Positions 19,821 to 28,393 of a DNA stretch of 64,000 nt are shown here, piece by piece. This stretch comes from Flavobacterium phragmitis. Its GTDB lineage: Bacteria; Bacteroidota; Bacteroidia; Flavobacteriales; Flavobacteriaceae. The stretch's first letter is position 1. Each line of letters opens with the position of its first letter. A program made the translations under genes and the position numbers. The notes beneath the pieces were generated by a model. That model worked only from the letters and a program-made list of their open reading frames with translations, ran no database searches and had not been told where the DNA came from. The stretch lies in assembly GCF_900112575.1 (NCBI RefSeq), contig NZ_FOMH01000004.1, positions 343,066 to 407,065 of the forward strand, given 5' to 3'.

Positions 19821-21263
19821 TTACTGATTAATTGACCAAATGGAATATCCCTTTGGAGGACATTGTATTTTTACCCATTTATCGGATTGCGTAGTTGGAT
19901 ACCAAGAAGAATTTCCTGTAAAATCTTTTATTTGCGTACTGGCCCAATTGGTCTGAATCCATCTTTCCTGCCAAACATCTGAATTATTGATATAGACAAC
20001 CAAACCAGGATTCCCATTATAACCATTTCTTCTTGCAACATATTCGTCATTGTCAGAATATAAAATAGAAGTCGTTCCTGTTGCTTTATTGTTATGAATC
20101 CAGATTAGGTTATTTAGTTTGTTTTTGTCCAGCCATTCTTCATAATCTCTGTAGAAAATTGTTGGATAACCTTCGTGGGTTAATATATAGGAGTAAGCTA
20201 ATAATTTGTTCCAGATTTCATCGGTATCATGGTTGGTTACAAAAGTTACGGCTCTGTAAGGATTTCGTTTCCACATCATATCGTCATTTAATAATGCTAG
20301 ATTATTTCCGTCAAAAGCGTCATTCATTTTGTAGTAGCATGCAAAGTCAAATACAGAACTGTTTGCGTTATTGGCCCACCATTCCAATGTGTTTACGTTA
20401 GAATCCCAATATTCACCAACTGAAAAACCTCCAACATTAGTATTCCAAGCGTTGACAACCCAAGGACCGAAACCTTTAACGTAGTCGAATCTCCAGCCAT
20501 CAAATTTCATAGTGTTTTTATAATACTTTCCAACTCCGTCAGCACGTAGCCATAGCCAGTTCTGAACATTTGGCGCAGCATGGCATAAATCAGGAAATCC
20601 TCCAAAAGATCCTTCATCATTATTTCCGTAACTGTTTTTATAAAAATCATTATAGTTACGAGGAAATTTACCCGAAGCAACTCCTGTAAAATTAGTCCAG
20701 GTATTTGTGCCTGTAAACGGATTTGCTTCAGATTGTCCCCCACTGTTGTGATTGATTACAATATCTGCATAAACTTTAATGTTTTCATTATGGGCAGCTG
20801 TAATTAAACTGACCAACTCAGCTTTAGAACCAAAGCGAGTTTCAGTACTTCCATTTTGATTGTAATCTCCAAAATCAAAGTAATCTGTCGGGTCGTATCC
20901 CATAGAAAAAGCTCCGTTCTGTGCCTTTGAAGCAGGCGGAAGCCAGATAGAACCAATTCCAGCATTGCCCCACGCGGTTACTTTGCTACTTATGGTGTTC
21001 CACCAATTCCCTCCGGCAGGAACATCCCAATAAAAAGCCTGCATCATGACACCGCCTCCGGGATTATCAACATATTTTCCAGTCGGAGAAGAATTTGAAG
21101 TTCCTGTGCTAAAAGGTTTTCCATCGTGATGCGTAACATCAATCACTTTAAAATTTTGACTTTCCGCTTTTGCGTCAGATTCATTGATTTCATTTTGTGA
21201 ACATGAAAACAATAATCCAGAGATAATAGTAACCATGCACAGTTTTACAATAGGTTTTTTCAT
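19821..21263 (-). CDS. Lipoprotein alpha-amylase, glycoside hydrolase family 13
   Basis: At 480 residues it starts with a lipoprotein signal (GLLFSC, lipid-modified Cys21), so it is membrane-anchored and probably periplasmic or surface-exposed. GH13 region I is DIVINHN, region II is GWRFDYVKGF (nucleophile Asp), region III is VGEYWDS (acid/base Glu) and region IV is FVTNHDTDE. All three catalytic residues are present. It would cut alpha-1,4 glucans such as starch. The overall sequence resembles maltotetraose-forming and liquefying amylases. There are no SusC/SusD genes next to it, so it is not part of a visible utilisation locus. Confidence 0.93.
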   Translation of the reverse strand: MKKPIVKLCMVTIISGLLFSCSQNEINESDAKAESQNFKVIDVTHHDGKPFSTGTSNSSPTGKYVDNPGGGVMMQAFYWDVPAGGNWWNTISSKVTAWGNAGIGSIWLPPASKAQNGAFSMGYDPTDYFDFGDYNQNGSTETRFGSKAELVSLITAAHNENIKVYADIVINHNSGGQSEANPFTGTNTWTNFTGVASGKFPRNYNDFYKNSYGNNDEGSFGGFPDLCHAAPNVQNWLWLRADGVGKYYKNTMKFDGWRFDYVKGFGPWVVNAWNTNVGGFSVGEYWDSNVNTLEWWANNANSSVFDFACYYKMNDAFDGNNLALLNDDMMWKRNPYRAVTFVTNHDTDEIWNKLLAYSYILTHEGYPTIFYRDYEEWLDKNKLNNLIWIHNNKATGTTSILYSDNDEYVARRNGYNGNPGLVVYINNSDVWQERWIQTNWASTQIKDFTGNSSWYPTTQSDKWVKIQCPPKGYSIWSINQ

Positions 21264-21587
21264 AATAGATTGTGGTTTAGTTAAATAGTTTTTTTTGTAA
21301 TTACTGAACTCTTTCGCGTTAAAAACAGATGTATTTTCATTTTTAAGCTTTTAAAATTGATAATTACGCATCTAAAGTATGTTTTTTTTGATATCATTTC
21401 AATTTGTAAGAAAATAGTTTATTACGAAAACGTTGTAGTGTTGAGAAGTTTTTTTATATCGCTTATAATTAGTGTTTTATTCAAGGAAGAAAATCCATGA
21501 TGAAAAAGTTTCAGTCGATTTCCAATGATCATTAATCAAACAAGATCTCAGTATCCCATAATTTTTTGTTAATAGTATATCAGATAG
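21264..21587. other. AT-rich divergent intergenic region between amylase and parvulin genes
   Basis: The first ~320 bases of this 472-base gap contain no ORF, strong hairpin or exact TAnnTTTG box for the amylase that I could find. The parvulin promoter lies at its right end. Regulation of the amylase is therefore not explained by visible sites. Confidence 0.5.
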
Positions 21588-21617
21588 TTGTATTATGTAA
21601 TTGAATTGTTATTTTTG
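21588..21617 (+). promoter_or_regulatory. Promoter of the parvulin gene
   Basis: TTG at 21588-21590, a 19-base spacer and TATTTTTG at 21610-21617 fit TTG-N17-23-TAnnTTTG. The leader would be about 110 bases. Confidence 0.65.
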
Positions 21618-21735
21618 TTCGTTATAAGTTAGAAAAGAACTATACTTTAATTATTTATGTTTGAAGAATTATTTTAAAACATAACTAATACAGATTATAT
21701 AAAAACAGGCTTACATTCAAATAAAATTTAAAATA

Positions 21736-23169
21736 ATGTTATTAAAAAAGTTCCAGTTAAAAACAATTGATTACAAGTTTGCACTAGCAATTTGTTTTTT
21801 TCTTTTTTGTGCTCCAATTATCACTGCACAAGAAGTAATTCCTGATGTTGTTGCTCAAAAACCGGCTGAAACACCTACTGGTGGAAAATTAAAAGTAGAC
21901 GGAATTATCGCAACAGTAGGAGACTATATTGTTTTGGATTCTGATATTGACAAAGGATTTTTAGAAATTACAGCGCAAGGTGGATCTATAAAAGACATTA
22001 CAAGATGCCAAATGCTTGGAAAATTGCTGGAAGACAAATTATATGCTCACCAAGCAATTCAGGATAGTATTATTGTTAGTGATGCCGAGATTAGAGGTAT
22101 GATGGAAGAGCGTTTAAATTATATGACGCAGCAAGTAGGAGGAGATATCAATAAAGTTGTTGAGTACTATAAAAAAAGTTCTGTAGAGGAATTTAAAACT
22201 TATTTTGCAGACATCTTAAAAGAGCAGAAACTTGCTCAGGAAATGAGAGATAAAATCATTAAAGATGTAGAAATTACGCCTGAAGAAGTTCGTAATTTCT
22301 TTAAAAAAATACCAAAAGATGAATTGCCAACTTTTGGAGCTGAAATGGAAGTAGCTCAAATTGTTGTGGAACCAAAGGTTTCTAAAGAAGATAAGCAAAA
22401 AGTTATTGATAGATTAAAGTCTATAAAACAAGATGTACTGGACGGTTCTAGTTTTGCTACAAAAGCAGTTTTATATTCTCAAGACCCGGGGTCTTCTCCT
22501 AATGGAGGATATTATAAAATGACAAGAAAAACTCCTTTCGTAAAAGAATTTAAGGATGTTGCATTCAGTTTACAGGCAGGCGAAATTTCAGAGCCGTTTG
22601 AAACAACTTTTGGATATCATATTATTATGGTAGAAAAAATTAAAGGACAAGAGGTTGAATTACGTCATATCTTGATTTCTCCAACTGTTTCTGATGCCGC
22701 TTTAAAAGAAGCAAAAGAGAGAATTATCAATATTAGAAATAAAATTGTAGGTAACGAGATTTCATTTGCAGATGCAGCTAGAACAGAATCTGATGAAAAA
22801 GAGACAAGAGCAAATGGAGGAACTTTGGTAAATCCTACAACTCAGGATACACGTTTTGAATTGACAAAAATGGATCCAACTTTATACAGTCAGGTTTCTA
22901 ATTTAAAAGGAAATGAGGTTTCTCAGCCACTTTTAAATACTGATGATAAAGGAAAGAAAACATATAAACTGATTACAGTTACAAACCGTATAGAAGATCA
23001 TACTGCAGATTATGCTAAAGATTATACTAAAATCAAAGAATTAGCATTAAAAGAAAAGCAGATTAATGCTATTGCAAAATGGTTTGATAATAAGATTAAA
23101 GACACTTACATTAAAATTATTGGCGAGTACAAAGAATGTGAATTCGCAAACAACTGGTTGAAAAAATAA
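21736..23169 (+). CDS. Periplasmic peptidyl-prolyl isomerase, SurA-like with two parvulin domains
   Basis: This 477-residue exported chaperone-isomerase has a signal peptide with a long basic start and hydrophobic core (FALAICFFLFCAPIITAQ), then a SurA-type N-terminal helical domain (VDGIIATVGDYIVLDSDIDK). Two PpiC/parvulin domains follow, one around AEMEVAQIVVEP...FGYHIIMVEKI and the second starting at VELRHILISP. By homology it helps fold outer-membrane beta-barrel proteins in the periplasm. It is followed by a hairpin and then moxR in the same direction. Confidence 0.88.
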   Translation: MLLKKFQLKTIDYKFALAICFFLFCAPIITAQEVIPDVVAQKPAETPTGGKLKVDGIIATVGDYIVLDSDIDKGFLEITAQGGSIKDITRCQMLGKLLEDKLYAHQAIQDSIIVSDAEIRGMMEERLNYMTQQVGGDINKVVEYYKKSSVEEFKTYFADILKEQKLAQEMRDKIIKDVEITPEEVRNFFKKIPKDELPTFGAEMEVAQIVVEPKVSKEDKQKVIDRLKSIKQDVLDGSSFATKAVLYSQDPGSSPNGGYYKMTRKTPFVKEFKDVAFSLQAGEISEPFETTFGYHIIMVEKIKGQEVELRHILISPTVSDAALKEAKERIINIRNKIVGNEISFADAARTESDEKETRANGGTLVNPTTQDTRFELTKMDPTLYSQVSNLKGNEVSQPLLNTDDKGKKTYKLITVTNRIEDHTADYAKDYTKIKELALKEKQINAIAKWFDNKIKDTYIKIIGEYKECEFANNWLKK

Positions 23170-23187
23170 TTTTTATTAAATAAATAA

Positions 23188-23226
23188 AAAGAGTTAGTTT
23201 TATGAATTCATAGAATTAACTCTTTT
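23188..23226 (+). terminator. Hairpin between the parvulin gene and moxR
   Basis: AAAGAGTTA and TAACTCTTT flank an inner TATGAATTCATA palindrome, giving a two-part stem followed by TTTTTAATTTT. It may reduce read-through into moxR, which starts 22 bases later. Confidence 0.7.
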
Positions 23227-23247
23227 TAATTTTAAATACACTCATAA

Positions 23248-24201
23248 ATGTCTGACGTAACAGCAATTCACAATTTAGTTCAAAAAAGAAACGAATTAAA
23301 AAAAGAGATAGCGAAAATAATAGTAGGGCAGGACGCCGTTGTAGATCAAATTTTACTTTGCATATTTTCTGGAGGACACGCACTTTTAATTGGTGTTCCA
23401 GGTCTGGCAAAAACCTTAATGATTAATACATTATCTCAAGCTTTAGGTTTAGATTTTAAAAGAATTCAGTTTACGCCAGATTTAATGCCTTCTGATATTT
23501 TAGGAAGTGAAATTTTGGATGAGAATAGAAATTTCAAATTTATAAAAGGTCCTATTTTTTCTAATATCATTTTAGCGGATGAGATCAACAGAACCCCCCC
23601 TAAAACTCAGGCTGCTTTGCTTGAAGCTATGCAGGAAAGATCAGTAACAATTGCTGGACAACACCATAAATTAGATTTGCCTTATTTTGTTTTGGCTACG
23701 CAAAACCCAATTGAGCAGGAAGGGACATACCCGTTACCTGAGGCGCAGTTAGATCGTTTTATGTTTGCCATAAAATTAGAATATCCAACTTTTGAAGAAG
23801 AAGTTCAAGTCGTTAAAAGAACGACTTCTGACGTAAAAACTGAGATTACTCCATTGTTTACAGCACAGGAAATTATCGATTTTCAACATTTAATCCGTAG
23901 AATTCCTGTAGCAGATAATGTTATCAAATATGCGGTAACTTTAGTAAGTAAAACACGTCCAGATAATGCTCTGACAAACGATTTTGTGAAAAATTATCTA
24001 GATTGGGGAGCAGGTCCTAGAGCTTCGCAAAACTTAATTTTAGCTGCAAAAGCACACGCCGCTTTTAATGGTAAATTTTCACCAGATATTGAAGATGTTC
24101 AGGCTGTAGCAACGGGAATTTTACGTCATAGAATTATTAAAAATTACAAAGCAGATGCAGAAGGAATAACCGAAGAAGTTATTATCAAGAAGCTGATGTA
24201 A
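23248..24201 (+). CDS. MoxR-family AAA+ ATPase
   Basis: This 317-residue ATPase has Walker A GVPGLAKT (49-56), Walker B-like ILADEINRTPPKTQAALLEAMQER and sensor ATQNPIEQEGTYPLPEAQLDRF, all hallmark MoxR motifs. MoxR proteins usually act with von Willebrand factor A proteins to mature or load metal cofactors or complexes. Here the usual followers (DUF58, VWA or Bat genes) are absent, because the gene ends at a terminator and the next genes run the other way. Confidence 0.92.
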   Translation: MSDVTAIHNLVQKRNELKKEIAKIIVGQDAVVDQILLCIFSGGHALLIGVPGLAKTLMINTLSQALGLDFKRIQFTPDLMPSDILGSEILDENRNFKFIKGPIFSNIILADEINRTPPKTQAALLEAMQERSVTIAGQHHKLDLPYFVLATQNPIEQEGTYPLPEAQLDRFMFAIKLEYPTFEEEVQVVKRTTSDVKTEITPLFTAQEIIDFQHLIRRIPVADNVIKYAVTLVSKTRPDNALTNDFVKNYLDWGAGPRASQNLILAAKAHAAFNGKFSPDIEDVQAVATGILRHRIIKNYKADAEGITEEVIIKKLM

Positions 24202-24210
24202 GGTATAGCT

Positions 24211-24242
24211 AAAGCCTGATTTTTTAATCAGGCTTTTTTTTC
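24211..24242 (+). terminator. Terminator of moxR overlapping the xrtN 3' end
   Basis: AAAGCCTGAT and ATCAGGCTTT form a 10-bp stem followed by a long T run. The right half encodes the last codons and stop of the convergent xrtN gene. Confidence 0.85.
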
Positions 24243-25472
24243 TCTAATACTCGTTTCATTTATTAAACGCACTGTTTTGTTGTTAAAAAGCTTTAATAGC
24301 AAAACTTTGGTGAGTGACGTATATTTTTTATTATCATATTCGTACCACCAATAAGAGAAATACATAATGTTGTCCTTTTCCATTTTGGTGAGCCATATTC
24401 TTTCATTGTTTCTGCTGATTTCCTTAGATTCTATAATTTTATATCCATTTCCTGTCCAGCATATTAAAGGTTTGTGAATAGGAGTTTTTATGTAGATTAA
24501 AGTTTCGGGAGTTGCAATTTTAAAAACTTCGTTGGTTACCCAAACACCATTTTTGATATTGTAAACGGGATTTAGATTTTCTAGCAGAGAATAATTTTGT
24601 TCTTTTTTAATTTCGAAACTGGTGGTAAATAAAATTCCAGTGGCAAATAATATAGGTATGAATTTTGGTTGAATCTTGTCGCTTTTTATTTCATCTTTTT
24701 TGGGAATAAAAAATCGGATAAGGAATAAAATGGGAGCAATTTGATAAAAGACAAAACACACAATTCCGATGGTATGGTGCAGGATATTTTCTTCGGTACA
24801 ATTGAATAAAACCAAAGTGATAATCCTGAAATAATTAGAAATAATGTTCAGAATAACTAAAACACTGCAAAAAACTAATATTTGCAGTATGCTAAAATAT
24901 TTTTGTTGTTTTCGCTCTTCTAAAGTCAGTAAAAAGGCTCCCGAAAGCAATCCCGTTTTAAACATCGACAAACCCATGCAAGCGGTATCAATAGAAACTT
25001 TTGCATGGTTAATATAAAAATTAACTCCCTCGATTTTTGTTATCGGAAGAAAGTTTTTCAATGTATGATAGACGCCATAACAAAGTGTTTGTTTTATTTC
25101 GACAGTGAGATAATTAAATAATTGGTCAAAAATCGAAGAAAACAAAAAGAGACAGATAAAAGCAATAAAAGAAAATCTTCTGGTAAAACTGTAATAAATA
25201 AAACATATCAGTAATAGTAAAGCATAAAAATGTAGTGACTTTGTATGCAGTCTATAGCTGATAAATTCCAATAGAAAAATCATTCCAAGAAGTGGATAAC
25301 TCAATTTTAGAGTAGTTTTTCTTCCTGCATAAAGAAATAGCAGAATGGAAAAAATGATTCCAAAGAAATTATTGTCTAGTCCGGCTAATACAATAGTGTA
25401 GTTTATAACTAACAGAATTATAATAGCCAGAATAGCAATTGATTTTTGATAAGATTGCAACAATAAAATCAT
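24228..25472 (-). CDS. xrtN: Exosortase N, probable membrane cysteine protease/transpeptidase
   Basis: This 414-residue integral membrane protein has about eight hydrophobic segments. The exosortase triad is visible: Cys165 (IDTACMGLSMFKTGLLSG), Arg216 (ISNYFRIITLV) and His233 (LHHTIGIVCFVFYQI). A C-terminal non-membrane part of ~130 residues follows the core. Exosortases cleave proteins that carry a PEP-CTERM-like tail. The gene overlaps the upstream VIT-domain gene by one base (TAATG), and that protein ends in such a tail. I recall the pairing from family models named for exosortase N; that assignment is from memory, while the triad and tail are seen directly. Confidence 0.85.
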   Translation of the reverse strand: MILLLQSYQKSIAILAIIILLVINYTIVLAGLDNNFFGIIFSILLFLYAGRKTTLKLSYPLLGMIFLLEFISYRLHTKSLHFYALLLLICFIYYSFTRRFSFIAFICLFLFSSIFDQLFNYLTVEIKQTLCYGVYHTLKNFLPITKIEGVNFYINHAKVSIDTACMGLSMFKTGLLSGAFLLTLEERKQQKYFSILQILVFCSVLVILNIISNYFRIITLVLFNCTEENILHHTIGIVCFVFYQIAPILFLIRFFIPKKDEIKSDKIQPKFIPILFATGILFTTSFEIKKEQNYSLLENLNPVYNIKNGVWVTNEVFKIATPETLIYIKTPIHKPLICWTGNGYKIIESKEISRNNERIWLTKMEKDNIMYFSYWWYEYDNKKYTSLTKVLLLKLFNNKTVRLINETSIREKKA

Positions 25473-27970
25473 TATGCTTTTTGAGTTTTGTTTTTACGAT
25501 AATAAACAAAAAGTGTAGTTAAACCAATAATAATAAGTACCCATTCATGTGGTTCTGGAACAGCCCCGTCATTTTTAATAGAAGCATTTCCTAAAGTGTC
25601 GACATTTTTTTCAATTCCGTTCTTTTTATAATCTTCATCAGTTTCCAAGACGATTAACGATGAAATTGGAGTTACAATGTTGGCATCTTTTGCCAGAGTA
25701 ACGTATTTATTTGAAGCCAAAGTATCGTTCTGAATTTTCACTTGTTCTTCCAAAACTTTTCCAAAAGCATACATTCTGTAAATATGATTTGGTCCATTAT
25801 CTTTAAAACTGCTGTCTCTAGCGGTTTCTTGAATTGAAATGCCGGCAGGTTCAATATTTACTGAAGTTTCTTTTGTTTTGTAAACTGCAAACTGATGCTG
25901 TTTAATCATCTTTAAACTATTTTGAAGTGTAGACTGATAATAATCAACGTATTTTTGCTCTTTGACAGTCTGCCAAAACGGATTAATTTCTGGAGAAAAA
26001 TTAATAACTTTTAAATTCTGTTGCTGGGTTGCTGTTCTTATTTTATTTAAGTATTCGGATCCATCAAGTTCTTCAAAGTTGGCAGAAAATGTACCTGATT
26101 TTGTAATGATTAAACTGTTCTTTGTAATCTTATAAAGTGGCAATAGTGAGTAATGCAAATTATTAAATTCAGCTTGAATGGTCTTGAAATTATCTCGATT
26201 TATTGCTGTTTTTTCTTTGTCTTTGTACACGTAAATTGAACTTCCATCCAAATTGACAAAAGATTCTATTTCGGTTAAAGTCCAATTGCTGTTTAGATCT
26301 AAAATAATTTCTGATGGAGAAAATGGAACAGCAATTTTTTGAATTTCTTCTATTTTATATGTTTTATCTTTCCATGTAAAAGAGCTAGTTTGGAATGTTT
26401 TGCTTAAAGGCATACTAGCTTCCCAATCATCCAATCCTTTTGATGTATTAACATAGAAATTATTTTTCAGTTCAAAATTTTTACTAGTTCTGACTTTTGA
26501 ATTATCTGTAATCTGAATTCGAGAAAGAGTAGAAGCGTTTGAGACGTTTGGCCCTTTTATGGAGATGCTTTTATATTTCATCTCTGTTTGACCTGCTTGT
26601 AAAGGCGTAGTAAACCCGCATTTAAAAGTTCTTGGTTTTTCATAGCTTACAGGAAAAACACGAACTACAACTTTGTTGCCTTCTTTCCATTGCATCAAAG
26701 ATGGGTCACGACTTTCTACGCCAACAATTTGTTTGTAGGCTGCTTGAGCTTTTTCTTTTGTGGTCAAAACTCCTTTTCTTTCAATGCCATTTACCCACAA
26801 AGAAAGCGAAGTAGCCACGGAGCCTTCAGGAAGCTGAAAAGAATAAATAGCTTCCTTGTCTTGCCAGGATTCTTTTTTGCAGGCAATATGCATAGTAATT
26901 TCTGTGTAAGCCAATCTTGAAGCAGGATAAATTTTTATGTCTTCCTTGATTTCTTTGGTAAACAAATCTTCACCACTCCATAATTGTTCTTCTGTTTCTA
27001 GCCTTTTATCGAAATTTGATTTCAGGATATTAATGCGGTCATCTGTGCTCAAATCAAGATCATTGCAAAAAGAATAAGCAATTGTGATAAACGGATTGTG
27101 AATTTTTCTTTCGTTATATTGCCTGCCTCCAAATGAGTCAAAACCTCTAAGGCTAAAGAAATCCTTCTGACTTTTATAAACAAGATCCTTTTTAAGTAAG
27201 ATTTCATTAAAGAAGTTAGGTTCTAAATGTTGTGAAATCCTAATGTAATCAGGTAAGTCTTCATTATAATCAAATGATTTTGAAATTTGATTCTGACTGA
27301 TTTTTTTGCTTTCACTATTCAATCGGAATGTAAAAGCAAACAAGGCAATTAGTATGCTTAAAATACCAGTAGAAAATGAGATGAAGTATTGACTATCTTC
27401 ATGAAATAATTTTACAAGTTTTATAAAATGAATCAGTGAAATTAAGGCAGGAACCAAACCATAAAAACCTAATCCCAAAAGTAAAATTGTAACTACTGAA
27501 ATTATAGAAATAGGAAGCAAGTATAGTGTGTAATATAATATTATAGTATAAGATAATCCATTTATAAAAAAAAGGATTAACGTGGTATTGCTCCTGTTTT
27601 GTGTATTATAGATGAAAAAATTTGAAAAGCAAAAAAGTAAAGTAACAAGATAAACCCAGACAGGCAGATTTTCAAAAATTGGAATAAAAATGTTTAAAGA
27701 AAAACATCCAATAAGCCAGTTTAAAAACAGAAAAGGAATTAGATGAACATATCGTTCTCTTTTTCTCAAAATCATAAAGGAAGCTGTTACCCCGTATATA
27801 AATTCAAAAATCAAATTTATTTGACAAAGGGGCTCTGCACTACGCGAACCCGAAGTTGCAACGGTTAAAATTATGCTAAGTAAAAGCAGGCAAAAGAATG
27901 TTATGAATAAGCTAAGCGTTACTCCTTCTTTTTGAGTAAATTCCCTAAATTTTTCAAATTTGTATTTCAT
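25472..27970 (-). CDS. VIT-domain membrane protein, probable sole substrate of exosortase N
   Basis: The 832-residue protein starts with about six or seven membrane segments in the first ~220 residues. A large exported region follows, containing a VIT (inter-alpha-trypsin-like) domain around 350-460 (ITMHIACKKESWQDKEAIYS, KAQAAYKQIVGVESRDPSLM). The C terminus is VPEPHEW (from residue 804), a hydrophobic helix VLIIIGLTTLFVYY and a basic RKNKTQK end, which is the tripartite PEP-CTERM sorting signal. No VWA MIDAS motif is obvious. It is the first gene of a two-gene operon with xrtN. What the mature protein does is unknown. Confidence 0.85.
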   Translation of the reverse strand: MKYKFEKFREFTQKEGVTLSLFITFFCLLLLSIILTVATSGSRSAEPLCQINLIFEFIYGVTASFMILRKRERYVHLIPFLFLNWLIGCFSLNIFIPIFENLPVWVYLVTLLFCFSNFFIYNTQNRSNTTLILFFINGLSYTIILYYTLYLLPISIISVVTILLLGLGFYGLVPALISLIHFIKLVKLFHEDSQYFISFSTGILSILIALFAFTFRLNSESKKISQNQISKSFDYNEDLPDYIRISQHLEPNFFNEILLKKDLVYKSQKDFFSLRGFDSFGGRQYNERKIHNPFITIAYSFCNDLDLSTDDRINILKSNFDKRLETEEQLWSGEDLFTKEIKEDIKIYPASRLAYTEITMHIACKKESWQDKEAIYSFQLPEGSVATSLSLWVNGIERKGVLTTKEKAQAAYKQIVGVESRDPSLMQWKEGNKVVVRVFPVSYEKPRTFKCGFTTPLQAGQTEMKYKSISIKGPNVSNASTLSRIQITDNSKVRTSKNFELKNNFYVNTSKGLDDWEASMPLSKTFQTSSFTWKDKTYKIEEIQKIAVPFSPSEIILDLNSNWTLTEIESFVNLDGSSIYVYKDKEKTAINRDNFKTIQAEFNNLHYSLLPLYKITKNSLIITKSGTFSANFEELDGSEYLNKIRTATQQQNLKVINFSPEINPFWQTVKEQKYVDYYQSTLQNSLKMIKQHQFAVYKTKETSVNIEPAGISIQETARDSSFKDNGPNHIYRMYAFGKVLEEQVKIQNDTLASNKYVTLAKDANIVTPISSLIVLETDEDYKKNGIEKNVDTLGNASIKNDGAVPEPHEWVLIIIGLTTLFVYYRKNKTQKA

Positions 27971-28001
27971 AGTGTTATGTTTTTAAAAGAACTTTGAATC
28001 G

Positions 28002-28029
28002 CAAAGTTATAAGAAAAATTGAATTGCAA
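28002..28029 (-). promoter_or_regulatory. Promoter of the VIT-xrtN operon
   Basis: On the minus strand TTG (28029-28027), a 17-base spacer and TAACTTTG (28009-28002) match the Bacteroidota consensus. The start would lie about 25 bases before the ATG at 27970. Confidence 0.7.
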
Positions 28030-28356
28030 ATATTTTTGAAAGATTTTTTTTAATGAAAGATTTCTGTAAAAAAGAAAGCTAAAAAGTGAGAAAGCAGTCG
28101 GCTAAAATCGCAACTATAACGTTATAATTTATTATTTAGAAACGTTCTTTATGAAAATAGAAGTAAAATCTCACTTACTTCGTAACATTAAATTTCGACT
28201 TTGTTAAAGAAAAGATTTTAAAATATGAAAAAACCATTTTTTTAATATAAAATTAATTTTTTGTCAATAACAAGCATCGAAAATCGTTTTTTAACAATAA
28301 TAATTTTTGAAAAGGCTACTTCTATTATATTTTTTTTAATTCTCAGCTTTAATCTT

Positions 28357-28364
28357 TAAATTTG
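28357..28364 (+). promoter_or_regulatory. acnB -7 box (TAAATTTG)
   Basis: TAAATTTG fits TAnnTTTG and would give a leader of about 24 bases. No TTG lies at the usual -33 distance. The rest of the 27971-28393 gap is AT-rich, and I see nothing else in it beyond the opposing promoter. Confidence 0.5.
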
Positions 28365-28393
28365 CGTACAAAAAAAAATACTTCTACTTAATT

